A stretch of DNA of 64,000 nucleotides from Vogesella mureinivorans (GCF_007644035.1 NZ_VMTV02000791.1:124001-188000); one strand, 5' to 3'. Positions 1 to 9,458 are shown, counted from the first letter of the stretch. Made by a program: numbers and translations. Notes: generated from the letters alone by a model not told the origin.

Positions 1-1
1 C

Positions 2-490
2 ATCAGCCTGCCACCGTTCGACCTGGCAGGGGTAGTCACCAGCGATGGCTGGCTGGCCGCCTGCGAGGGCGAGCCGGAAGCGCGCCTGCGCCTGAAGCAC
101 AGCGTGGCGCTGGCACAGCTATCCGGCCAGGAGCCTGCCATGGGCGACATCGTGCTGGAAGGCGATACCGAGCTGGCCGCCAGCGTTGGCCGCATCGTAC
201 GCCAGCTGCAGTGGGACGCCACCGAAGACCTGTCGCGCGTGGTGGGCGACGTGGCCGCCCACCGTGTACAGGGCTGGGTGCGCGGGCTGTTTGGCATCAA
301 GGGTGAAATCGGCGGCCGCCTGCTGGAAACCTGGGTAGAGCACCTGCGCGAAGAAGCGCCGCTGCTGGCCAAGAAAACCGACGTAGCCGATTTTGTCAGC
401 GCGGTAGATACCCTGCGCGAAGACGCCGACCGCCTGCAAAAACGCCTGGCGCTGCTGGAAGCGCGTGCGGCCAACCTTCGCCAACCATAA
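2..490 (+). CDS. ubiJ: Ubiquinone biosynthesis accessory factor UbiJ (3' part, start is left of window)
   Basis: The reading frame is open from base 2 to the TAA at 488-490, giving 162 residues of a protein that normally has about 200, so the N-terminus lies outside the window. UbiJ carries an SCP2-type lipid-binding domain and helps the aerobic ubiquinone (Coq-like) complex handle its greasy intermediates. The visible part has the expected end: an amphipathic region followed by a charged coiled coil ([20 protein letters not shown]). It lies 14 bases upstream of ubiB, the usual ubiE-ubiJ-ubiB order. The call rests on this context plus the C-terminal pattern; no catalytic residue is expected. 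Two copies of the dispersed GTTGGCCGCA motif lie inside (185 and 466). Confidence 0.82.
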   Translation: MSLPPFDLAGVVTSDGWLAACEGEPEARLRLKHSVALAQLSGQEPAMGDIVLEGDTELAASVGRIVRQLQWDATEDLSRVVGDVAAHRVQGWVRGLFGIKGEIGGRLLETWVEHLREEAPLLAKKTDVADFVSAVDTLREDADRLQKRLALLEARAANLRQP

Positions 491-504
491 CAATAAAGCC
501 CATC

Positions 505-2046
505 ATGCGTATTACGCGTCTGTTCAAGATTGTTTCCGTGTTTTACCGCTTTGGCCTGGACGACTTTCTGGCCGGCCGTCCCAAAGTAGGGCTGCTTGCC
601 AAGCTGTTCCGCTTGCTGCCTGTGCCGCGCGATACCGCTGCGCCGCTACCGCAGCGTGTGCGCCTGGCGCTGGAGCACCTGGGGCCGATCTTCATCAAGT
701 TTGGCCAGGTGCTGTCTACTCGCCGCGACCTGCTGCCGCCCGATTACGCCGACGAGCTGGCGTACCTGCAAGACCGCGTGCCGCCGTTTGACAGCGCCAT
801 TGCGCGCGAGGTGATCGAGCGCAGCTTTGGCCAGCCGCTGGCCCACATCTACGCCGAATTCGACAACATACCGGTAGCCAGCGCTTCGGTTGCGCAGGTA
901 CACCGTGCGCGCCTGCATGGCAGCCACGGCCAGCCGGGCAAAGACGTGGCGGTAAAAGTATTGCGCCCCGGCATCTTGCCGGTGATCGAGCAGGACCTGG
1001 CGCTGATGGCAGTGCTGGCCGGGCTGGTGGAGCGCTTTTTGCCCGACGGCAAACGCCTGAAACCGCGCGAAGTGGTGGCCGAGTTCGACCGCCACCTGCA
1101 CGACGAGCTGGACCTGATGCACGAGGCCGGCAACGCCAGCCAGCTGCACCGCAATTTTATCGGTAGCGACATGCTGCTGGTGCCGGAGGTGTACTACGAC
1201 TACACCCGGCGCGACGTGATGACCATGCAGTGGATGGACGGCATCCCGGTGGGGCAGATCGACCGCCTGCGCGCCGCCGGGGTGGACCTGAAGCAGCTCA
1301 GCCGCTTTGGCGTGGAAATCTTCTTTACCCAGGTGTTCCGCCACGGCTTCTTTCACGCTGACATGCACCCGGGCAATATCCTGGTGGCGGCTGATGGCCG
1401 TTACATCGCGCTGGATTTCGGCATTGTCGGCAGCCTTACCGACACCGACAAACACTATCTGGCGGTGAACTTCCTGGCCTTCTTCAACCGCGACTACCAC
1501 CGCGTGGCCACTGCGCACATTGAATCCGGCTGGGTGCCGCGCGATACCCGCGCCGAAGAGCTGGAAGCGGCCATCCGCACCGTGTGCGAGCCCATCTTCA
1601 ACAAGCCACTGTCGCAGATCAGCTTTGGCATGGTGCTGCTGCGCCTGTTTGAAACCAGCCGCCGCTTTAATGTGGAAATCCAGCCGCAGCTGGTGCTGCT
1701 GCAGAAAACGCTGCTGAACATCGAAGGCCTGGGCCGCCAGCTGGACCCGGAGCTGGACCTGTGGGATACCGCCAAGCCTTTCCTGACCAAGTGGATGAAC
1801 GAGCAGATCGGCTGGCGCGGCCTGCTGCGCACGCTCAAGCACGAGGTGCCGCAATGGGCCACCACGCTGCCCACCATTCCGCGCAAGCTGGGCGAGGCCT
1901 TATCTGGCCAGACCACCGAACTTGTGTTGCAAGGCTATATCCAATTGATGCGCGAACAAAAAACGCAGAACTTCCTGCTCAAGCTGATCGCGCTGTTGTT
2001 GCTGGCACTGCTGGTGATACTGCTGATGCGCGGTCTGCCTGGCTGA
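505..2046 (+). CDS. ubiB: UbiB, atypical protein kinase-like ATPase for ubiquinone biosynthesis
   Basis: A 513-residue protein of normal UbiB length. It has the family's KxGQ motif ([16 protein letters not shown], about residue 60), an ATP-binding lysine segment ([10 protein letters not shown]), a catalytic-loop-like [10 protein letters not shown] and a metal-binding LDFGIVG. Two hydrophobic helices at the extreme C-terminus (about 485-510) anchor it to the inner membrane. UbiB-family members are thought to use ATPase activity to extract or present coenzyme Q precursors rather than to phosphorylate proteins. It follows ubiJ at 14 bases and is probably co-transcribed with it. The ATG at 505 starts the conserved MRITRLFKI sequence. 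Confidence 0.96.
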   Translation: MRITRLFKIVSVFYRFGLDDFLAGRPKVGLLAKLFRLLPVPRDTAAPLPQRVRLALEHLGPIFIKFGQVLSTRRDLLPPDYADELAYLQDRVPPFDSAIAREVIERSFGQPLAHIYAEFDNIPVASASVAQVHRARLHGSHGQPGKDVAVKVLRPGILPVIEQDLALMAVLAGLVERFLPDGKRLKPREVVAEFDRHLHDELDLMHEAGNASQLHRNFIGSDMLLVPEVYYDYTRRDVMTMQWMDGIPVGQIDRLRAAGVDLKQLSRFGVEIFFTQVFRHGFFHADMHPGNILVAADGRYIALDFGIVGSLTDTDKHYLAVNFLAFFNRDYHRVATAHIESGWVPRDTRAEELEAAIRTVCEPIFNKPLSQISFGMVLLRLFETSRRFNVEIQPQLVLLQKTLLNIEGLGRQLDPELDLWDTAKPFLTKWMNEQIGWRGLLRTLKHEVPQWATTLPTIPRKLGEALSGQTTELVLQGYIQLMREQKTQNFLLKLIALLLLALLVILLMRGLPG

Positions 2047-2156
2047 CAGGTACGCTGCGGGGCAACACGGCTGGGCTGGCGCGCGATGCGTTACCCCAGC
2101 CGTTTTGTTTTATGGCAGGGGGCTGCGGTAACGCATTCTGATCCAAAGGAGTTGTC

Positions 2157-3464
2157 ATGCTGAGCCGTTCTGCTGATTTACCGCGCATTGTCATCGTCGG
2201 CGGTGGTGCGGGGGGCCTGGAGCTGGCCACCCGCCTGGGCCGCCAGCTGGGGCTGCGCCACCGCGCCCGTATCGTGCTGGTGGACGGGTCGCCCACCCAT
2301 ATCTGGAAGCCGCTACTGCACGAGGTCGCCACCGGCGTGCTCAATAGCGGCGAGGATGAGGTGAATTACTTCGCCCACGGCTACCACAACGGTTACGACT
2401 TCGAATTCGGCTACATGCAGGGGCTGGACCGCCAGCAGCGCGTCATTAGCCTGGCGGCCATTCATGGCGCCGACGGCCAGCAGCTGAGCCCGCCGCGCGA
2501 TATCGGCTACGACTGGCTGGTGCTGGCGGTAGGGGCGCAAAGCAATGATTTTGGTACGCCGGGGGTGGCAGAGCACGCGCTGCAGCTGAATACGCCAGAG
2601 GACGCCGAGCGCCTGCGCCACCGCCTGCTGGAGCTGGCGTTCAAGTGCAGCATCGGCCAGCAGGCGGGGCTGGACATTGCCATTGTCGGTGGCGGCGCCA
2701 CCGGCGTGGAGCTGGCGGCCGAGCTGAACCACACTGTGCGCGAGATGCATGTTTACGGTGCGCGCCTGCAGCCGGCGCAGGTGCATATCAGCGTTATCGA
2801 GGGCGCCGAGCGCATTCTGGCGGCGGCTCCGCCGTCGTTGTCGGCCTACGCCGAGGAACAGTTGGCCGCACGCCACGTGCGGGTGCTGACCCGCAGCCGC
2901 GTGGCGGCGGTGACGGCTGCGGGCGTGCAGCTGCAGGACGGCAGCACGGTAGCGGCCGACATGACGGTGTGGGCCGCTGGGGTAAAAGCACCGGCCTGGC
3001 TGGCGCAGCTGGATGGCCTGGCAGTCAACAGCCTTAACCAGCTGCAGGTGGACGCCCAGCTGCGCTGCGTGGCGGGCGAAAACATTCTGGCAATGGGCGA
3101 TTGTGCTGCCTGCGCCGGGCCGGACGGCCGCCCGCTGCCCGCCACCGCCCAGGTGGCGCATCAGCAAGCGCAGTGGCTGGCAGGCGCGGTGCAGGCCTGG
3201 CTGCAACAGCAGGCGGTACCCGATTTTGCCTTCAAGCCGCAGGGCATGATGGTGTCGCTAGGCAAGCACACGGCGGTGGGCAGCCTGGCGGCCATTGTCG
3301 GCCCCAAGCGTGATTACTACGTGGAAGGGCGCGGTGCCAAGCTGATCTATGCCTCCTTGTACCGCATGCACCAGGCGGCGGTGCACGGCTGGTGGCTGGC
3401 CGGCCTGCTGTGGGTGGGGGATCGCCTGCGCAGGGTGGCGAAGCCGGCGCTGAAGCTGCATTGA
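2157..3464 (+). CDS. ndh: Type II NADH:quinone oxidoreductase (NDH-2)
   Basis: A 435-residue FAD enzyme that passes electrons from NADH to quinone at the inner membrane without pumping protons. It has two Rossmann dinucleotide-binding motifs: IVIVGGGAGGLELA at the N-terminus for FAD and IAIVGGGATGVELAAEL near residue 175 for NADH. A later MGDCA segment is the typical FAD-contacting block, and a C-terminal amphipathic region probably binds the membrane. The start has a strong ribosome binding site (AAAGGAG, 6 bases before ATG). It stands about 110 bases behind ubiB on the same strand, which is functionally coherent (quinone made, quinone reduced), but a separate promoter is possible. Confidence 0.94.
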   Translation: MLSRSADLPRIVIVGGGAGGLELATRLGRQLGLRHRARIVLVDGSPTHIWKPLLHEVATGVLNSGEDEVNYFAHGYHNGYDFEFGYMQGLDRQQRVISLAAIHGADGQQLSPPRDIGYDWLVLAVGAQSNDFGTPGVAEHALQLNTPEDAERLRHRLLELAFKCSIGQQAGLDIAIVGGGATGVELAAELNHTVREMHVYGARLQPAQVHISVIEGAERILAAAPPSLSAYAEEQLAARHVRVLTRSRVAAVTAAGVQLQDGSTVAADMTVWAAGVKAPAWLAQLDGLAVNSLNQLQVDAQLRCVAGENILAMGDCAACAGPDGRPLPATAQVAHQQAQWLAGAVQAWLQQQAVPDFAFKPQGMMVSLGKHTAVGSLAAIVGPKRDYYVEGRGAKLIYASLYRMHQAAVHGWWLAGLLWVGDRLRRVAKPALKLH

Positions 3465-3478
3465 GCTAGGCAGTAGGC

Positions 3479-3501
3479 AAGGCCGCCCACGGGGCGGCCT
3501 T
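3479..3501 (+). terminator. Hairpin terminator after ndh
   Basis: Stem GGCCGCCC / GGGCGGCC with a 3-base loop, flanked by AA and TT, 14 bases after the ndh stop. The T-run is short, so termination may be partial. Confidence 0.6.
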
Positions 3502-3682
3502 CATGCTTGGGGCAAAGCGCGGGTCTAACTGGCGCCGAGCCCGGCAAAGCCGGGCCGTATTGGCTAAGCAATGTCATCCGCAAGCTGGTTTTTGTGTGTG
3601 GCAGGGTTGGCCGCAGGCTTGCTATTTGGCATACGATATATAAAAATATAAAACGTAAGCCACTTAATCATCAGGAGCCAGC

Positions 3683-4039
3683 ATGCAGCACGACTATCAA
3701 GACCTTACCGCCACTTTGTCTACCAAGCTGGCCGACCTGCGCCGCGAGATACCCGACACCATGAAAGGCTTCGGCCAGATGAGCCGTGCCGCGCTGGCCG
3801 ACAGTGCGCTAAGCACCAAGCACAAAGAGCTGATCGCTATGGGTATCGGCATTGCCGCCCGCTGCCAGGGCTGCCTGGGTTTTCACGCCAAGGCGCTGGT
3901 GGAACTGGGCTGTAGCCGCGCCGAATTCATGGAGATGCTGCAAGTGGCGGTGTATATGGGCGGCGGGCCATCGCTGATGACTGCCGCCGAGGCGCTGTTG
4001 GCCTACGAGACATTTGGCGGGGAACAGGCCGCGGCCTAG
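3683..4039 (+). CDS. Carboxymuconolactone decarboxylase / AhpD-like family protein
   Basis: A small protein of 118 residues with the AhpD-like core: a Glu in KELIAMG, then CQGCLGFHAKAL, i.e. the E-x(n)-CxxC-xxx-H pattern of the family. The two cysteines suggest thiol-disulfide (alkylhydroperoxidase-like) activity rather than lactone decarboxylation. The ATG at 3683 has AGGAG 6 bases upstream. It stands alone, preceded by an AT-rich stretch (3640-3660) that may hold its promoter, and one copy of the dispersed GTTGGCCGCA motif (3606). It converges on glpM with only 21 bases between stop codons. The specific substrate cannot be read from the sequence. Confidence 0.88.
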   Translation: MQHDYQDLTATLSTKLADLRREIPDTMKGFGQMSRAALADSALSTKHKELIAMGIGIAARCQGCLGFHAKALVELGCSRAEFMEMLQVAVYMGGGPSLMTAAEALLAYETFGGEQAAA

Positions 4040-4060
4040 CCTGCGGCGCTGCCAGCCTGG

Positions 4061-4405
4061 CTAGCCGTGCCAGTGCTGCCAGCCCCATAACAGGATGGCG
4101 GCAGCGAGCAGCCAGCACAGGGTGGCCAGCAACAGGGTAGCAGCGAGCGGCAGGCGCACACTCAGCAGGTACACGGCCAGCAGGTAGAGGGCGTAGGGCA
4201 GCAGGGCGCATAGCCCGAACAAGGCGGTTTGCTGCAAGTTGGCCGCACTGCGGCTGCGGCCAACTATGTAGTGCGCAATCAGGGCAAAGGTGGGAAACAG
4301 CGGTACCAGCCCGGCCACAAAGAAATAGCGGCTGCCAGACAGCCACTGTATCAGCAGCACCGCCAGCGCCCCCAGCAGGCACTTGCCCAGCAGGGCGATA
4401 TCCAT
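4061..4405 (-). CDS. glpM: GlpM family inner-membrane protein
   Basis: A 114-residue, very hydrophobic protein with four predicted membrane segments. The family signature VAGLVPLFPTFALIAHYIV is nearly the E. coli GlpM sequence. The start is the ATG at 4405, which overlaps the TGA of the upstream gene by one base (TGATG), pointing to translational coupling; a longer upstream frame is not homologous. GlpM has been linked to glycerol-3-phosphate metabolism and alginate production in Pseudomonas, but its biochemical role is not established. It carries an inverted pair of the dispersed 10-mer (4238-4264) within its coding sequence. Confidence 0.88.
   Translation of the reverse strand: MDIALLGKCLLGALAVLLIQWLSGSRYFFVAGLVPLFPTFALIAHYIVGRSRSAANLQQTALFGLCALLPYALYLLAVYLLSVRLPLAATLLLATLCWLLAAAILLWGWQHWHG
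4238..4264. repeat. Inverted pair of the dispersed 10-mer inside glpM
   Basis: GTTGGCCGCA at 4238-4247 and TGCGGCCAAC at 4255-4264 form a 10-bp stem with a 7-base loop. This is the one inverted pair of the motif that lies inside a coding region. Confidence 0.85.
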
Positions 4406-4773
4406 CAGCTGCCCAGCAAGGCGGCCACGACTTTGCGGTCTTCTGCCAGCAAAATGTTGTAGGTACGGCAGGCGGCGCTGGTGTCCATCACTTCCACGCC
4501 AATACCGGCATTGGTTAGCGCCGCACTCAGGCGCGGGTGCGGGAAACGCAGCGTGGGGCCGCTGCCAAAAATCACCAGCTCTGGCTGCAGGGCCAGCAGC
4601 TGGGCAAAGTGCGCTTCTTCCAGCGCCGCAAAGTTGGCCGGCGCCCACGGCGTAATGCTGTCGGCACTCACGATCAGGCTGCCTTCGTGGCGTTCACGGT
4701 TGATCTCGACATAGCCCGCGCCGTGCGCGGTAAACAGGTTGGCACCTGCAGTTTTGGCTTCGTGCAGCTTCAT
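4405..4773 (-). CDS. Mth938-like domain (DUF498) protein
   Basis: A 122-residue protein of the Mth938/Xcc1710-like fold. Visible hallmarks are the central LVIFGSGPTLRFP segment and the C-terminal DTSAACRTYNILLAEDRKVVAALL. Members are related to the assembly factor NDUFAF3, but the bacterial role is unproven. I chose the ATG at 4773 (MKLHEAK), which has AGGA upstream; the longer frame to 4920 has no support. It is the first gene of a two-gene unit with glpM and diverges from alaA across 171 bases, which must hold both promoters. Confidence 0.85.
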   Translation of the reverse strand: MKLHEAKTAGANLFTAHGAGYVEINRERHEGSLIVSADSITPWAPANFAALEEAHFAQLLALQPELVIFGSGPTLRFPHPRLSAALTNAGIGVEVMDTSAACRTYNILLAEDRKVVAALLGS

Positions 4774-4944
4774 GATGAAATCCTGTTGGCTGGTGTAGTG
4801 CAGTGCACCACGGTTTGGGATAGGATTATACCCCGCCTGGCCAGAATGCCAGGGCCGGATACGCCCGCCGCTTGCGGCACAGAACAGGACATAGTCGCCG
4901 CCCGCCACGCCGGGCAGCACGCCAAACAGACGGTATCACCCCCC

Positions 4945-6174
4945 ATGCAGCCCATCCAGAAATCACAGAAACTTGCCAACGTCTGCTACGACATTCGCGG
5001 CCCGGTGCTCGAACACGCCAAGCGCATGGAAGAAGAAGGCCACCGCATCATCAAGCTGAATATCGGCAACCCGGCGCCTTTCGGTTTCTTTGCCCCGGAC
5101 GAGATCATCGAAGACGTTATCGTCAACCTGCAAAACGCCTCCGGCTACTGTGATTCCAAGGGCCTGTTTGCCGCGCGCAAGGCCATCATGCATTACGCGC
5201 AGCAAAAGCACCTGCCGCAGGTGGGTATGGAAGACATCTACATTGGCAACGGCGTGTCCGAGCTGATCGTGATGGCCATGCAAGCGCTGCTGGATAACGG
5301 CGACGAAGTGCTGGTGCCGGCGCCGGACTACCCGCTGTGGACCGCCGCCGTCAGCCTGGCCGGCGGCCAGCCGGTGCACTACCTGTGCGACGAGAACGAC
5401 GGCTGGATGCCGTCCATTGCCGACATCCGCGCCAAGATCACGCCGCGTACCAAGGCGCTGGTCATCATCAACCCGAACAACCCCACCGGCGCCCTGTACC
5501 CCGACCACGTGCTGCAGCAGCTGGTAGACGTGGCGCGTGAATTCGGCCTGCTGCTGTACGCCGATGAAATCTACGACAAGGTGCTGTACGACGGTGCCAC
5601 CCACACCTCCATCGCCTCGCTGGCGCCGGACCTGATGGTGTGCACCTTCAACGGCCTGTCCAAAAACTACCGTGCCTGCGGCTACCGCGCCGGCTGGATG
5701 ATTTTGTCCGGCGACAAACGCCGCGCCAAAGACTACATCGAAGGCCTGAACATGCTGGCCTCGATGCGCCTGTGCGCCAACGTGCCGGCGCAGTACGCCA
5801 TCCAGACCGCGCTGGGCGGCTACCAGAGCATCGACGACCTGGTGGCACCAGGCGGGCGCCTGGCGCGCCAGCGCGAACTGGCCTATAAGCTGCTCACCGA
5901 TATTCCTGGCGTGAGCTGCGTCAAGCCGCAGGGCGCGCTGTACCTATTCCCGCGGCTGGACCCGGCGGTTTACCCTATCGAAGACGACCAGCAGTTCATT
6001 CTGGAGCTGCTGCAGCAAGAGCGCGTGCTGCTGGTGCAGGGTAGCGGGTTCAACTGGATTGCGCCGGATCACTTCCGCGTGGTATTCCTACCCAATAGCG
6101 ACGATCTGACCGAAGCCATCGGCCGCATCGCCCGCTTCCTGGAAAACTACCGCAAACGCCACGGTACCGCATGA
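4945..6174 (+). CDS. alaA: Glutamate-pyruvate aminotransferase AlaA
   Basis: A 409-residue class I/II PLP-dependent aminotransferase, close in length to E. coli AlaA (405). It begins MQPIQKSQKLANVCYDIRGP, the expected AlaA start. It shows NPNNPTGALY, the YADEIYDKVLYD block and the PLP lysine in GLSKNYRACGYRAGW (Lys240). The enzyme makes alanine from pyruvate and glutamate in the cytoplasm. The frame is open much further upstream, but homology starts at 4945; the ribosome binding site there is weak. alaA directly upstream of hom and thrC is a common betaproteobacterial arrangement, although a terminator separates it from hom here. Confidence 0.94.
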   Translation: MQPIQKSQKLANVCYDIRGPVLEHAKRMEEEGHRIIKLNIGNPAPFGFFAPDEIIEDVIVNLQNASGYCDSKGLFAARKAIMHYAQQKHLPQVGMEDIYIGNGVSELIVMAMQALLDNGDEVLVPAPDYPLWTAAVSLAGGQPVHYLCDENDGWMPSIADIRAKITPRTKALVIINPNNPTGALYPDHVLQQLVDVAREFGLLLYADEIYDKVLYDGATHTSIASLAPDLMVCTFNGLSKNYRACGYRAGWMILSGDKRRAKDYIEGLNMLASMRLCANVPAQYAIQTALGGYQSIDDLVAPGGRLARQRELAYKLLTDIPGVSCVKPQGALYLFPRLDPAVYPIEDDQQFILELLQQERVLLVQGSGFNWIAPDHFRVVFLPNSDDLTEAIGRIARFLENYRKRHGTA

Positions 6175-6245
6175 ACACACTGGCCCGCGCCGCACAGCAG
6201 CACCGCCTGCCCAAGCGACAGGCGCGGGTAGGTCATGAATGAAGC

Positions 6246-6267
6246 AAAGGGGCGTGCGCGCCCCTTT
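6246..6267 (+). terminator. Terminator after alaA
   Basis: Stem AAAGGGGCG / CGCCCCTTT with loop TGCG, 72 bases after the alaA stop, followed by a T-poor stretch and then the paired 10-mers. Probably ends the alaA transcript. Confidence 0.65.
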
Positions 6268-6275
6268 GTGCTGTC

Positions 6276-6301
6276 TGCGGCCAACCTATAAGTTGGCCGC
6301 A
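6276..6301. repeat. Inverted pair of the dispersed 10-mer between alaA and hom
   Basis: TGCGGCCAAC (6276-6285), six bases, then GTTGGCCGCA (6292-6301). Forms a 10-bp stem directly downstream of the alaA terminator hairpin. Confidence 0.9.
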
Positions 6302-6402
6302 GCGCAGAGATAAAAAGCTGGGAAACAAACCAGCAGCTGCCACCGGCAGCAGGCCGACGTGCCAGGGAAATTTGAAAACCGAAACAGCAGGAGTATTCAA
6401 CA

Positions 6403-7713
6403 ATGAAGCCGATCAATATTGGCCTGATGGGGGTGGGAACAGTCGGTGGCGGTGTCGCCACCGTATTGAAGCGTAACGCGGAAGAAATCAGCCGCCGTGC
6501 CGGCCGCGACATCCGCCTGACTATTGCTTCCCGCCGCAATGTAGAGCAAGCCCGTGAACTGGTCGGCGCCGACGTCACCGTGGTGGCCGATGCGTTTGCC
6601 GTGGTCAATCACCCCGATGTGGATATCGTGGTCGAGCTGATCGGTGGCGACACCGTGGCCAAAGAGCTGGTACTGCAGGCTATTGCCAACGGCAAGCACG
6701 TGGTCACCGCCAACAAAAAGCTGCTGGCGGTACATGGCAACGAAATTTTTGCCCGCGCGCAGGAAAAAGGCGTGATGGTGGCGTTCGAAGCGGCTGTCGC
6801 CGGCGGCATCCCCATCATCAAGGCGCTGCGCGAAGGCCTGTCGGCCAACCGTATCGAATGGCTGGCCGGCATCATCAACGGCACGTCCAACTTCATCCTC
6901 AGCGAAATGCGCGAGAAGGGTGCCGACTTTGCCGACGTGCTGAAAGAAGCGCAGGCACTGGGCTACGCCGAAGCCGACCCGACCTTTGACGTGGAAGGCC
7001 ACGACGCCGGCCACAAGCTCACCATCATGGCCGCCATTGCCTTTGGTATCCCGATGCACTTCGACCAGTGCTATCTGGAAGGCATCAGCCAGCTGGCCGG
7101 CAAGGACATCCAGTACGCCGAAGAGCTGGGCTACCGCGTGAAGCTGCTGGGCCTGACCCGCCGCACCGAGCAAGGCGTAGAGCTGCGCGTACACCCCACG
7201 CTGATCCCCGAGCAGCAGCTGATTGCCAATGTAAACGGCGTGATGAACGCGGTGCTGGTGCGTGGCGATGCCATCGGCCAGGCACTGTTCAACGGCCCGG
7301 GCGCCGGTGCGCTGCCGACCGCGTCGGCCGTGGTAGCCGATATTGTCGATGTGGCCCGCTTGCTGACCTCCGACCCGGAACACCGCGTACCGCACCTGGC
7401 TTTCCAGCCAGACCAGCTCAAAGACCTGCCTATCCTGCCGATGGGCGAGGTGGTCAGCAGCTACTACCTGCGCATCCAGGCCATCGACCGCGCTGGCGTG
7501 ATGGCGGACATTACCCGCCTGCTGGCCGAAAACGGCATTTCCATCGAAGCACTGATCCAGAAAGGCGCTGTTGCTGACGGTTCGGCCGAGATCGTGATCC
7601 TCACGCACCGCGTGCTGGAAAAAGCGGCCAACGCCGCCATTGCCGCCATCGAGGCACTGGACAGCGTAGCGGGCAAGGTCGTGCGCCTGCGCATGGAAGA
7701 GCTCAATGGCTAA
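6403..7713 (+). CDS. hom: Homoserine dehydrogenase
   Basis: A 436-residue monofunctional homoserine dehydrogenase reducing aspartate semialdehyde to homoserine, the branch step toward threonine and methionine. It has an N-terminal NAD(P)-binding motif (IGLMGVGTVGGGVA), a central catalytic domain with the substrate-binding GIINGTSNFILSEM, and a C-terminal ACT domain (YYLRIQAIDRAGVMADITRLL) that normally gives threonine feedback inhibition. AGGAG lies 7 bases before the ATG. The aspartokinase partner is a separate gene, lysC, in this same window. Its last 8 bases overlap the next gene. Confidence 0.97.
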   Translation: MKPINIGLMGVGTVGGGVATVLKRNAEEISRRAGRDIRLTIASRRNVEQARELVGADVTVVADAFAVVNHPDVDIVVELIGGDTVAKELVLQAIANGKHVVTANKKLLAVHGNEIFARAQEKGVMVAFEAAVAGGIPIIKALREGLSANRIEWLAGIINGTSNFILSEMREKGADFADVLKEAQALGYAEADPTFDVEGHDAGHKLTIMAAIAFGIPMHFDQCYLEGISQLAGKDIQYAEELGYRVKLLGLTRRTEQGVELRVHPTLIPEQQLIANVNGVMNAVLVRGDAIGQALFNGPGAGALPTASAVVADIVDVARLLTSDPEHRVPHLAFQPDQLKDLPILPMGEVVSSYYLRIQAIDRAGVMADITRLLAENGISIEALIQKGAVADGSAEIVILTHRVLEKAANAAIAAIEALDSVAGKVVRLRMEELNG

Positions 7714-8029
7714 GTGCCTGCTTATCCTGTTGGCCGCCAGCAGCCTGCTGGCGGGCTGCGCCACGCTGGCCCCGCGCCAGCTGGCGCAGGACCGCATGAA
7801 TGATGCGTGCCGCAGCAAAATTGCCAGCACGCCGCTGCTGCCTTTGCTGAGCTCGCAAAGCAAGATCAACGGTTATTGCAGCTGTGCCAGCGACAAGCTG
7901 GTGTCCGGCCTGAGCAACAGCGAGCTGCTGGAAGTGTCGGCCAAAGGCAAAGACATTCTGGCCGAGCCTGCCTGGCAGGGCCGTTTGCTCAATGTGGGCC
8001 TGCAATGCCTGAACACACTGGTTCGATAA
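7706..8029 (+). CDS. Small lipoprotein of unknown function between hom and thrC
   Basis: A 107-residue protein with a signal peptide and a clear lipobox (SLLAGC, Cys18), so it should be a lipid-anchored periplasmic protein. The mature part has four more cysteines (residues 35, 58, 60 and near 102), including CSC, which suggests disulfides or metal binding. I do not recognise the family. Its ATG lies inside the end of hom (ATGGCTAA), an 8-base overlap, and its stop is 1 base before the thrC start. It is therefore translationally embedded in a threonine biosynthesis operon, although a lipoprotein has no obvious role there. It is real because the frame is exactly fitted between both genes. Confidence 0.85.
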   Translation: MAKCLLILLAASSLLAGCATLAPRQLAQDRMNDACRSKIASTPLLPLLSSQSKINGYCSCASDKLVSGLSNSELLEVSAKGKDILAEPAWQGRLLNVGLQCLNTLVR

Positions 8030-8030
8030 C

Positions 8031-9437
8031 ATGAAATACATCAGCACCCGTGGCGGCATGGCGCCGCTGTCCTTTTCCGACACCATCCTGATGGGCCTGG
8101 CGCCGGACGGCGGCCTGGCGCTGCCGGAAAGCTACCCGCAGGTTGGCCGCACCCAGCTGGACGCCTGGCGCGATCTGTCCTACGCCGAGCTGGCGTTCGA
8201 GATCATCAGCCTGTTTGCCACCGATATCCCGCAAGACGACCTGAAAGCCATGCTGGCACGCACCTACACCGCCGAGGTGTACGGCAGCGAGGCCATCACG
8301 CCGGTGAAGCGCCTGCACGACGGCCTGGTGATTCTGGAGCTGTCCAACGGCCCCACGCTGGCGTTCAAGGACATGGCCATGCAGTTTCTGGGCAACCTGT
8401 TCGAGTACGTGCTGGCCAAAAAGGGCGAGCAGCTGAACATTGTGGGTGCCACCTCCGGCGACACCGGCTCTGCCGCCGAGTACGCCATGCGCGGCAAGCA
8501 GGGCATCAATGTGTTCATGCTGAGCCCGGACGGCCTGATGAGCCCGTTCCAGCGCGCGCAGATGTACAGCCTGCAGGATGCCAACATCCACAACATCGCC
8601 ATCAAAGGCATGTTCGATGACTGCCAGGACATCGTGAAGGCGGTACAGAACGACCACGACTTCAAGCGCCAGTACAAGATCGGCACCGTGAACTCCATCA
8701 ACTGGGCACGTGTGGTGGCGCAGGTGGTGTACTACTTCAAGGGCTACTTCAACGCCACCAGCAGCAACGACGAACAAGTCAGCTTCTGCGTGCCGTCCGG
8801 CAACTTCGGCAACGTCTGCGCTGGCCACATCGCCCGCCAGATGGGCCTGCCGGTGCAGCGCCTGATCGTGGCCACCAACGAAAACGACGTGCTGGACGAG
8901 TTCTTCAAGACCGGCCGTTACCAGCCGCGTGGCACCGCCAATACCTGGGTGACCTCCAGCCCGTCGATGGACATCTCCAAGGCGTCCAACTTCGAGCGCT
9001 TCGTGTTCGACCTGCTAGGCCGTGACGGCGCCGCCGTAGCGGCCCTGTGGGCCGAGGTAGACGCTGGCCGCGGCTTCGACCTGGGCGACAGGCTGACGCA
9101 GCTGCGCGAGCAGTTCGGTTTTGTATCCGGCAAGAGCAGCCACGCCGACCGCCTGGCCACCATCCGCACCGTGGACGCCGAGGACAGCGTGGTGGTAGAC
9201 ACCCATACCGCCGACGGTATCAAGGTAGCGCGCGAAGTGCGCCTGCCGGGCGAAACCATCGTCTGCCTGGAAACCGCGCTGCCGGCCAAGTTTGCCGACA
9301 CCATCCGCGAGGCGCTGAACCGCGATGCACCGCGCCCGGCCGGTTTCGAGGGCCTGGAAGACCTGCCGCAACGGGTAACGGTGTTTGACGCCGACGCCAG
9401 CGCGGTGAAGGCCTACGTACGGCAGGCGCTGGGCTAA
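8031..9437 (+). CDS. thrC: Threonine synthase
   Basis: A 468-residue PLP enzyme converting O-phosphohomoserine to threonine. It begins MKYISTRGGMAPLSFSD, typical of the long gamma/betaproteobacterial ThrC type. The PLP lysine lies in NGPTLAFKDMAMQFLG (Lys113), and the phosphate/PLP-binding GATSGDTGSAAEYA follows. It is the last gene of the hom-lipoprotein-thrC operon and ends at a strong terminator. No thrB homologue lies in the window; homoserine kinase must be elsewhere. Confidence 0.97.
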   Translation: MKYISTRGGMAPLSFSDTILMGLAPDGGLALPESYPQVGRTQLDAWRDLSYAELAFEIISLFATDIPQDDLKAMLARTYTAEVYGSEAITPVKRLHDGLVILELSNGPTLAFKDMAMQFLGNLFEYVLAKKGEQLNIVGATSGDTGSAAEYAMRGKQGINVFMLSPDGLMSPFQRAQMYSLQDANIHNIAIKGMFDDCQDIVKAVQNDHDFKRQYKIGTVNSINWARVVAQVVYYFKGYFNATSSNDEQVSFCVPSGNFGNVCAGHIARQMGLPVQRLIVATNENDVLDEFFKTGRYQPRGTANTWVTSSPSMDISKASNFERFVFDLLGRDGAAVAALWAEVDAGRGFDLGDRLTQLREQFGFVSGKSSHADRLATIRTVDAEDSVVVDTHTADGIKVAREVRLPGETIVCLETALPAKFADTIREALNRDAPRPAGFEGLEDLPQRVTVFDADASAVKAYVRQALG

Positions 9438-9458
9438 ACCGCCGCTAGCCGACCCCGC

